From Tieghemostelium lacteum (taxonomy: Eukaryota > Evosea > Eumycetozoa > Dictyosteliales > Raperosteliaceae): a stretch of 64,000 nt of DNA. Positions 56,685 to 64,000 of the stretch are shown here, one piece after another (the first letter of the stretch is position 1; each line of letters starts with the position of its first letter). The translations under genes and the position numbers were made by a program. Location of the stretch: contig LODT01000004.1 in NCBI GenBank assembly GCA_001606155.1, positions 806,001 to 870,000 of the forward strand, given 5' to 3'. The notes under the pieces were generated by a model. The model saw only the letters and a list, made by a program, of their open reading frames with translations, was not told where the DNA came from and did no database searches.

Positions 56685-57778
56685 ATGTACATATTGAATC
56701 AGTTACCATTACTAGTTGTAATTTTTTTATTCATTATTGGTAATGTATATTGCAATGTAGGTTACCAAATATTATTAGATCCAGAGGAATACACAATCAC
56801 AACTACAGATTTAGACACTGGTGTTATGGGATATAAAGATGCTTCTTTTGAACTACCAATACCACAGAGTGACATGATTGGTTTTGTATTAAATGGTAAT
56901 TATACATCTGGCACCAATTCAGTATGTATTATACTATATTCATCACTATTATCAGTATATATAAACACTAAACAAAGAGTATAATCTTGTACCAAGGAAT
57001 GACTACAATTAATATTGCAAATTTTGATTATACAAATCTTACAATTACACCCATTTCATCTATTGATATAGGAGAATACTATGAACAAACTGATTTTAGT
57101 GTATATGTATATAATCAAGAGTTAAATACAGTATATGGATACTCAACCTATTCAAATCTTTTATTGTTGGTATTTGATTTTAACCAAAAAACATTGTAGG
57201 TACATAGTCACTTAAATTAATTTAATATAACAATATTATTATATATTAATTTATTTGTATTGAACCTTAGTACAAAACAACCAATAAATGTGAATTTTCA
57301 GGCTGGATATGCAACTTTGGATCCTGAAAATAACTTATTATATACACTTTATTATGGAAGTGGTAAATATGGTCTTATAGTATACGATTGTAAAGGTGCT
57401 ACTTATACTTTAAAAACTATTGATAACACTCCACTACCTCCAACTTCACAAACTGCAGGATGGACAGCACAATATTATAATGGTTCTATCTATGCAGTTT
57501 TCCCACAGCATCAAAAAAACAATTTAAGATTTGTTCTCTATCAAATTGATTTATCAAGTGGAACTGCTGTTCAATTATACTCTGCATCACCATTCAATAT
57601 AAACTTTGAATTATGGTATATAACATTTTCAAATGATGGTTACCTTGTACTAGAATATGAAAACTCTAGCACTCAATCAAACTTAGATGTATATGATCTT
57701 AACACTAACACACTATTAAATTCATTTATAATGCCACCATTAAACATGGGTTTTCGTTTCAACTTGAACAGTATCTAA
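56685..57778 (+). CDS. Secreted dictyostelid protein, possible beta-propeller, function unknown
   Basis: Predicted join 56685-56921, 56978-57195 and 57271-57778, about 320 residues. Introns use GTATGT...AAAG and GTAGGT...TTAG and keep phase. A signal peptide (LLVVIFLFIIGNVYC) starts the protein. The rest is strand-rich with recurring units of the kind FSVYVYNQELNTVYGY, GYATLDPENNLLYTLYYG and YITFSNDGYLVLEYENSS, which suggests a propeller-like fold, and several N-glycosylation sites. There is no membrane span. I do not recognise a named family. Confidence 0.72.
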
Positions 57779-57910
57779 TTTTAGTTCAACTAACATCTTC
57801 AATACCCACATTTCTTTGCTAATTGATTTAATAAATAAAGCTCGGATTCGTTATAGTTGATGTTTATAATTCCAAAGAAATTAATATCTTGTTAATATTA
57901 ACCTATATCC

Positions 57911-58112
57911 ATCCCACACTATACCTATAATACCATTCTAGACCCTGATTTCTCAGTTCTAATTGACAGTCAACCTGTTACTAGTGAAACTCCTGATTCA
58001 AAAGGACTCTAAAACCCAATTAGCTGGTATAATCATTGCAGTAGTTGTTTTTATCTATTTCCGTTATAAAACCAATCACAATTGATTTTAGCAAATAAAT
58101 TGAAAAGTTGTT
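57911..58112 (+). pseudogene. Relic of the C-terminus of a ComC-like EGF/TIG protein
   Basis: Reading IPHYTYNTILDPDFSVLIDS and then QPVTSETPDSKGL matches the membrane-proximal region of the intact gene at 1.9-6.1 kb (IPHYYVQANLDPDFSVLVDS, RPAKDSDNS). After a frame change at about 58010, KTQLAGIIIAVVVFIYFRYK matches its membrane span (KTQLIGIIVGAAVFFIIIV), and after another change near 58083 ILANKLKS matches its tail. Only the last 65 or so codons survive and there are at least two frame changes, so it is a decayed fragment. No other part of the gene is recognisable upstream with confidence. Confidence 0.85.
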
Positions 58113-58332
58113 GTCAAGTAATTCATTAATGAAATCAACTCAAAATTGAATTTTCGCAAAACGTGATTTCCCAGACTTTTATGTTAGAATAGAAAAATTT
58201 TTTTTAATTTTTTATAATTTTATTTTTATAACAATTTAGTTGTTTCATGTAATATTTTGACAGTATTATATTGAAATATTTTAGAATTAAGATATCTATC
58301 ATAAATATTTTTATATTTAATTTTTATATATA
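58113..58332. other. Intergenic spacer, nothing recognised
   Basis: AT-rich DNA with T-runs between the relic and the LysM gene. Positions 57779-57910, before the relic, are also without a convincing feature. Confidence 0.4.
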
Positions 58333-59240
58333 ATGGGATCATTTCAAAATGAATGGGATTTTTTAACAGAAAACAGTAATGGGAAAAGTTACGTCAACAA
58401 CAGAGATACTAATAACCATGGATTAGGATCAAAGAATTATCAACAACAGAATAAGTCATTTAATGACTATTCGATATTTGAAAAAGGTAGTGGTGGTTTT
58501 AAAAGTAATTCATTTAGTAATGTGCACCCGTTGAATGATGATTTTAATGGAGGTAGTAGTATGAGCAGTAGTAGTAACTATACAACAACAACAACAACAA
58601 CCACTACCAACTCTTCTACATTAAATACAAATATAAATACACCAAATACAGATAATAGTAACGGACCTATAACACATATTTTAACTCGTCAAGATACACT
58701 TCAAGGTTTAGCAATTAAATATGGAGTAAAAGTAGGTACCTAAAGGTTTATTGAATAGAGATAACAACATAAATATTCTAATTATCATTATTTTAGATTG
58801 ATGATATCAAAAGATTGAATAAAATATATTCAAATGACACACTGTTTTTAAAGAAATCATTGACTATACCAAAAGCAGAAACCAATAATAGTAATAGTAA
58901 TAATAGTAGCGATAATGAAAGTAATAATATGAATGGTAATGGAAATAGTAGTAGTCCAAATAGATCAATGAATAGAAGTATAAGTAATGGTCAATTATTA
59001 GACCACAATAACATGTTTCCCGAATTTGAGAGAATGAACAAATCCTTTGGTACACCTCCAAATAAACTACCCCCACTACCTGAATATAAAAGTTTTCCTA
59101 ATAATAATCCAAATATCGATAGTAGTAATTGGAGATCTATACCAGTTTCAACATTTTCAACATCACCAGTCGTAACCGCACTTGACAAAAAAACTCAATC
59201 ACAATTCTCACTTTTGGATGAAACCTTTTATGATCTTTAA
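58333..59240 (+). CDS. LysM-domain protein (LYSMD1/2-like)
   Basis: Predicted join 58333-58731 and 58797-59240 (GTAGGT...TTTTAG, phase 0), about 280 residues. The splice completes one LysM motif at residues 112-157: ITHILTRQDTLQGLAIKYGV, KIDDIKRLNKIYSND and TLFLKKSLTIP. There is no signal peptide or span, so it resembles the cytosolic LYSMD1/LYSMD2 group of eukaryotes rather than chitin receptors. Flanks are Ser/Asn/Thr-rich low complexity. The function of these eukaryotic LysM proteins is poorly known. An alternative donor four bases downstream would not keep the frame. Confidence 0.85.
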
Positions 59241-59534
59241 AAACACACAAATATATACATGTTTTTCACAATACAACACAACAACACAGTAACAATGAAA
59301 CCAACTTAAATGGTGTTTATCATCAAATTCGATTCAATTATTCATTAAGATTTCAAATATGATATCTATATTAAAATTCCACCAAGAATAATGATTTAGT
59401 TGGTTTAATGAAACAAAACTAAAATAAAACCCTCTTTCTTAAAATTTCCTTTGGAAATTGTAAATGTCTTAAATGAAATCTATCCTATCTATATTCATTT
59501 TTTTTAATATTTCATTTGTTTATTTCTTATCCAT

Positions 59535-60505
59535 CTAAGAAAGTGCTATCCCAAAATAAAATTTCATAATGACCACTGTTAGATTAATATTGAATACAAC
59601 TCCTAACACACAAAATGTAAATATCAATGCTATAGGATATAAAAATGCAACTGTATGTTGTAAAAATGGTAATGCTATAAATACACATAATATATTAGTA
59701 AATAGTTATATATTCGAAATCAACTAAAAATAGTTACCATTATAACCTAAAAATGTAATATGATAATAATATACAAATCCAAAAAAGTACATGACATTGG
59801 ATATTAATGTAGATAGGAATGAATTTGATAGTAATATTGGTAATAAAAAGAACTGTTTAAAAATTACAATTCTATAGTATTAGTATTTCCTATCATAAAG
59901 AGTTCTAAAAGTATAATACTTACTTGAAAAACATATAATATAATAAAAAATGGGAAAAATGAGTTACAGTGAATATCAAATGCATATAACCATTCAACAC
60001 TTTGATCTACACTGTGATTATGAGCTGAAACTCTGAAAAATCTATTCGTTATATACCATCCAATGGTTGCTACTATAAGTCCAACCAAGATGAAATCAAT
60101 AAAAACTGACCAAAATATGGTCTTTATGATATGGAAAAAATTTAAATAATGAAATGTAATTGCATATGACATGGAAGCTACAAACATGAATAAAAGTAAA
60201 ATGAAAACAAATGCTGGGTCGTCTCTAGCCCATTGATTTTTAGTCTCTGTTTTTAATGTGTATTGTGTGTTAATATTTGTTGAGAAGGGCTTTAGTTTGT
60301 AGATGTACTGTTATTCCATACGTTTATGCCAAGATGTGTTTCTGTAGACTCTTGAAGGATTAAAGCACAAGTAAAACATTATCCAAAATGTATATTCAAT
60401 ATCCATTTGAGGATAATGAAATATTCTTCTAAAATATTCTGGAATAAGTCTCCTGCCTCCAGCACCTATATTACTGTTTAATCTCGAATAGGTTATTGGT
60501 AGCAT
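59535..60505 (-). CDS. unc50: UNC50 homologue, Golgi membrane protein
   Basis: Predicted exons 60505-60322, 60246-59924, 59852-59738 and 59674-59535, about 253 residues. All four joins were fixed by matching UNC50: the first restores QTKNQWARDDPAFVF, the last FLGYNALPFLQHTVAFLYP. The diagnostic start (YFRRIFHYPQMDIEYTFW, NPSRVYRNTSW) and VEWLYAFDIHCNSFFPFFII are also present. Five spans are expected. In worms and mammals UNC50 acts in the Golgi/ER for receptor trafficking and assembly. It is divergent to MED28 with about 113 bases between starts. Confidence 0.95.
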
Positions 60506-60618
60506 ATTTAGTTTAATATCTGCCCTAGTTTTCTAGTTTAATTTAATATATACTAAAAAAAAAAAAAAAAATTTTAAGTTCAAATTCAAAGAGAAACGTG
60601 GTGATCATCAAATGAAAT

Positions 60619-61258
60619 ATGATTTCTGAAAATGTTAATGAACAAGATGTAAACATGTCTGAGAATGTTGAACAACAACAACAACAGCAACAAAATGAAG
60701 AAGAATCGACAATACTATTACAGAATCTCAATATGAATTTACAGGAATTTTTGCAGATGCTTATTGCCAGCAACAGTAATGACAGTAACCAATTAGATAT
60801 AGACAATAGATTGAATTCACAAATTGATAATTTTATAGGTTCTGCAAAAGATATGGAATTGTATTTTAAAGAAATACAATCAAAACATAAAAATGAAAAA
60901 TCAATTACAGAAATTAAACAGGTAAATTTAGGTTCTACTACTATCATTAGTTATATCTATTAACCATAGATTGAATAAATAATTACAGGAAATTACAAAA
61001 ATTAAAGTAGAGATTGAAAATAAAGATAAATTAATAGAAAAATATAGTAAAAAGGTTAAAGAATGGAAATCACATTTTGAACCATTATATAAATCACAAA
61101 GTACAATTTTACACTCGACTAATCAAGTACCTTCCTCTTCAGAACCATCGGGAACACCTCATGGTAATCTTCAATCACCTACACCAATGGGAACACCAAT
61201 GCCCAATACACCTTCTATTCTCTCAATAATGTCACAACCTTCACCATCAGGTTTCTAA
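60619..61258 (+). CDS. med28: Mediator complex subunit 28
   Basis: Predicted join 60619-60921 and 60989-61258 (GTAAAT...TACAG, phase 0), 190 residues. A short polyglutamine segment precedes the MED28 helices: LLQNLNMNLQEFLQMLI, RLNSQIDNFIGSAKDMELYF, then across the splice EIKQEITKIKVEIENKDKLI and KYSKKVKEWKSHFEPL. Order and spacing match animal and plant MED28, including the K-D-x-L-I/V-x-K-x-x-K-x-x-W pattern. A Ser/Pro/Thr-rich tail follows. MED28 belongs to the head module of Mediator, which relays activators to RNA polymerase II. Confidence 0.85.
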
Positions 61259-61407
61259 ATACAACATTTGTAAATAATAATAATAATCGAAAATAAAAGT
61301 AGATATTTAGGAGAAATATGTATATACCAAGAATGAAAAGTGATGATAGATCTTATATAGTATGCAATATATACATTATATGTGGGATGGGGGTATTTTG
61401 TATATTT

Positions 61408-62716
61408 TTATATTTTTTTATAGTTTGTAGCTACAAATGGCATTTTAGTAACAGTACCTTGAACTTCTTTATCACGAATTAACAATGTCAATGGAGTACC
61501 AACTTTGGATAATGATGTTGGTACATAGGCCATAGAAATGGAATCTTTGGTCATTGGTGATAAGGTGCCAGAGGTTACATTACCAATTGGTTGTTTAGTA
61601 ATTGGATCGATAATTTGAGTACCTTCTCTAGCTGGTGGTCCTTGAATTAAGACACCTACTCTCTTTTTAGAGACACCATCTTTGATTTGTGGTAAGATGA
61701 TGTTGGCACCTGGGAAACCACCTTGTTCTCTACGTCTCTTTCCAATCAACCAGGCAAGAGTTCCCTCAATTGGTGTGATATCCTCATTCAAATCGTGACC
61801 ATATAGACAAAGACCTGCTTCAAGTCTCAATGAATCTCTAGCTCCGAGACCAGCTGGAAGAATTCCTTGTTCTTTAGGTGTGGTACAACTCAATAGAATC
61901 TCAGCTAATTTCTGAGCCTGATTTGAATGTACACTAATCTCAAAACCATCTTCACCAGTGTACCCACATCTAGTGACAATACATGGAATACCACTGATAT
62001 TCATTGGCAATTGTGTCATAAATTCCATTTTCCCCAAATCCACACTTGAAGATTTTCCTAAAAGTTTTTGAAGAATTTCTTCAGTTTTTGGACCTTGAAT
62101 AGCAATCAAACTCTGTTCACCTAGAATCTCCATGTGAACATCTGAGGCACCTGATTTCTCTTTGAATTGCTTGAGTTTTGATTGAATATGTGCAATATCC
62201 TTTTCAGCACAACCAGCATTGACAACAACATACAAACAATCACCTTGATTGGTAATCATAGTATCATCAATGATACCACCCTTGTCATTGGTGAAAACTG
62301 ACAATTTAGATGACCCTTTTGGTAAAGCTTCCAAATCAGCAACAACCAAAGATTCAAAGAACTTTATACGATCTTTACCATGAATCTTAAGTTGAGCCAT
62401 ATGAGATACATCAAACAATGAACTATTAGTTCTACAATGTAAATGTTCTTTTAAAACACCTGTTTTGTACATTACTGGCATTTCCCAACCACAAAATTCA
62501 ACCATTTTACCTCCTAAATCTTTATGTAATTGATTTAAAGATGTTTTCTTTAACTATATATATATAGTTGTTAATTTCATAATATCTCAGAGCTAAGTAT
62601 ATCAGACTACATACAGAATCAGTGTTGGTTGATGTAAAACAACATTTATTATTTGCTTTAGTTTGTAAATACTTTAAAAATAGTTTATTGACTGAATTGG
62701 ATTTACTTAACATCAT
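61408..62716 (-). CDS. gcvT: Aminomethyltransferase, glycine cleavage T-protein
   Basis: Predicted exons 62716-62615 and 62553-61408 (GTATGT...TATAG, phase 0), about 415 residues. The first exon is a likely mitochondrial targeting peptide (MMLSKSNSVNKLFLKYLQTK). The enzyme follows: LKKTSLNQLHKDLGGKMVEF, LFDVSHMAQLKIHGKDRIKF, IDDTMITNQGDCLYVVVNAG, RCGYTGEDGFEISV, and ARDSLRLEAGLCLYGHDLNE with the conserved folate-binding aspartate context. It transfers the aminomethyl carbon from the H-protein to tetrahydrofolate and releases ammonia, in the mitochondrial glycine cleavage system. Identification is firm. Confidence 0.97.
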
Positions 62717-62851
62717 GGTGATCTTTTGGGTGTTAAAAAAATAAAAAAAAATCTAGAATGAACTTTATAAAAAAGGTATGATGAAGATGGTGATTTTAAA
62801 AACAATTAGCTTTTATTATTTACAGTATAAATATATAGTTGGGTATTTGTT

Positions 62852-63981
62852 TTAATTTTCTTCACAGATATCATCAATGATACCCAAGTCTTGATAGTTT
62901 CTAGATTTTAAATGTAATAATTCGATTTCATCTTCTTGATCAATTTCCATTGACTGATTCATTAATAGGGTTATAGATGAACATGATGATGATGATCCTG
63001 TTGAAGATGATAGATATCCACTGTTGTTTATACTTCCGTTACTGGATTTCAATGAAAATATAGGATTACAAGATGATGGTGGAGGTAATACCATATGTCC
63101 CATATTACCATTACTCTGTTGATGTTGATGTTGTTGTTTCTTAATTTTAGGATCATTCATTATTATATAATTCAAAAGATATTCTCTAAAGTTACTAAAC
63201 AATTTATCTTTTTTTGATTTTTTTGAGAACTGTAGACCACAGGCATTACAAATGTTGACAACAGATCGAGGTCCTCTTCTCCATTCTGGTGAAAATGTTG
63301 TACCACATAACTCACATATAGAAGGTTTAGCTTTAATTGGTCTTCCTCTTTTCTTTTTTTCAAGTACTGGTATTGGATCAGTAATTGTAGTTTTGGGTAC
63401 TGTTGAACCATCATAATGCTCTTTAAACTTTTTTAATTTACCAATACCACTATTAGACCCTATAACATCGGGACTCTTCATATTCTGTATAGATTCATGC
63501 TCAAATGTATTATTAATTACAGATCTAAATGAATTTGGTAGAGTTAACCTAGATTCTTCTATATTTCTTTTATATAATTCACTATATTTATCAATAATCA
63601 CACTATTACTATTATTTACTATATTATGGTAATTTGTTGTTGTTGTTCGTTTACCATTGTTATCAATTTCCTCAATTTCAATTTCATCATGACCATTGAG
63701 TATATTAGGATAATAGCTATGACTATTATTATTATACTATTTGAAAGTGTTATAATTTTGGAGGTATTGGGTTTCTTGGGTGATGGGGATAACGGTGATG
63801 AATCAAAGGTATTGGTATTATCTGAACTGAATTGTAATTGATTATTATTAATATTTTCTATTAATGGATTAAAATTTGAAAATTCAAAAGTATTTTGATC
63901 AAAATCATCATTGATCCAAATTGATTTTTTAAATTTAAACGTAATCTCTTCTATAGAGTATTTAAATAGGTCGATATCCAT
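62852..63981 (-). CDS. GATA-type zinc-finger transcription factor
   Basis: Two minus-strand frames form one gene. The 3' part (to 62852) holds one GATA finger, CELCGTTFSPEWRRGPR then SVVNICNACGLQFSKK, spaced C-x2-C-x18-C-x2-C as in plant and some fungal and dictyostelid GATA factors, followed by a basic tail. The 5' part (from ATG 63981) reads MDIDLFKYSIEEITFKFKKS and then Asn/Ser/Pro-rich sequence. The frames meet at the AAT-type run 63724-63737, where a one-base difference would join them; upstream of it the second frame has a stop, downstream the first frame becomes implausibly hydrophobic. It may be a consensus error. The start lies 19 bases from the window edge and the frame is open to it, so extra 5' sequence is possible. 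Confidence 0.82.
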
Positions 63982-64000
63982 ATTGAGTTGAGGAGTGTCA

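Noticed and set aside
63619-63730. Hydrophobic C-terminal end of the 5' GATA frame as a real membrane segment (IIIIVIAIILIYSMVMMKLK)
   Set aside because: It is the off-frame reading of an Asn/Ser/Tyr-rich coding stretch after the AAT-run frame break; transcription factors of this type do not carry such a span.
1-64000. tRNA genes, CRISPR arrays, DNA transposons or retroelements
   Set aside because: I looked for B-box-like GGTTCRANNCC, regularly spaced repeats, terminal repeats and transposase or reverse-transcriptase motifs and found none convincing. A computed scan would be needed to exclude short tRNAs.

Overview
The window is nuclear DNA of a dictyostelid social amoeba. Signs of this are AT-rich intergenic DNA, short GTAWGT...AG introns, CAA-coded polyglutamine and AAT-coded polyasparagine tracts, and families typical of the group: ComC-like EGF/TIG membrane proteins, dictyostelid ankyrin and F-box/LRR proteins, and an SKP1 with the hydroxylated-proline context. 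Codon use (many CTC/CTA/GTC codons) is less extreme than in Dictyostelium discoideum, so a related species is more likely. The species cannot be named from sequence alone. Exon joins below were worked out by eye from reading frame, splice consensus and protein family, and are predictions.

Layout: 1-6.1 kb holds a partial SLC45-type sugar transporter (-) and a giant ComC-like adhesion or signalling protein (+). 6.2-11.2 kb has the replisome scaffold WDHD1/AND-1 (+), a small basic three-exon protein (+) and a TMEM256-type membrane protein (-). 11.3-21.2 kb has a large ankyrin protein with an RGG insert (-), a coiled-coil protein (+), mitotic cyclin B (+), LSM6 (-), a second ankyrin protein (+) and a small orphan (-). 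21.2-30 kb, all on the minus strand, has a BCS1-like AAA ATPase, a RhoGAP, SKP1 and a long helical villin-headpiece protein. 30-37.2 kb has a cysteine-rich receptor-like protein (+), an F-box/LRR protein (-), EME1/Mms4 (-) and VTA1 (-). 37.5-49 kb has REV3, the DNA polymerase zeta catalytic subunit (+), a Q/N-rich protein (+) and RPB8 (+). 49-64 kb has an importin-13-like receptor (+), a PHP-domain membrane protein (-), proteasome beta-1 (-), MRGBP/EAF7 (+), queuosine salvage QNG1 (+), a secreted protein (+) followed by a relic of the ComC-like family, a LysM protein (+), UNC50 (-), MED28 (+), glycine cleavage T-protein (-) and a GATA factor (-) at the right edge.

There is no operon logic, as expected for a eukaryote, but several gene pairs are divergent with starts 110-260 bp apart. 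Genome maintenance (WDHD1, EME1, REV3, cyclin B) and transcription (RPB8, MED28, MRGBP, GATA) are well represented. No tRNA, rRNA, CRISPR array or intact mobile element was recognised. The features most worth following up are: the headpiece protein with a DFRxxL actin-type motif; a stop-free, multiple-of-three intron that would add a second membrane span; a decayed C-terminal relic of the ComC-like family; and two host genes (EME1, GATA) with apparent frame breaks at low-complexity runs.
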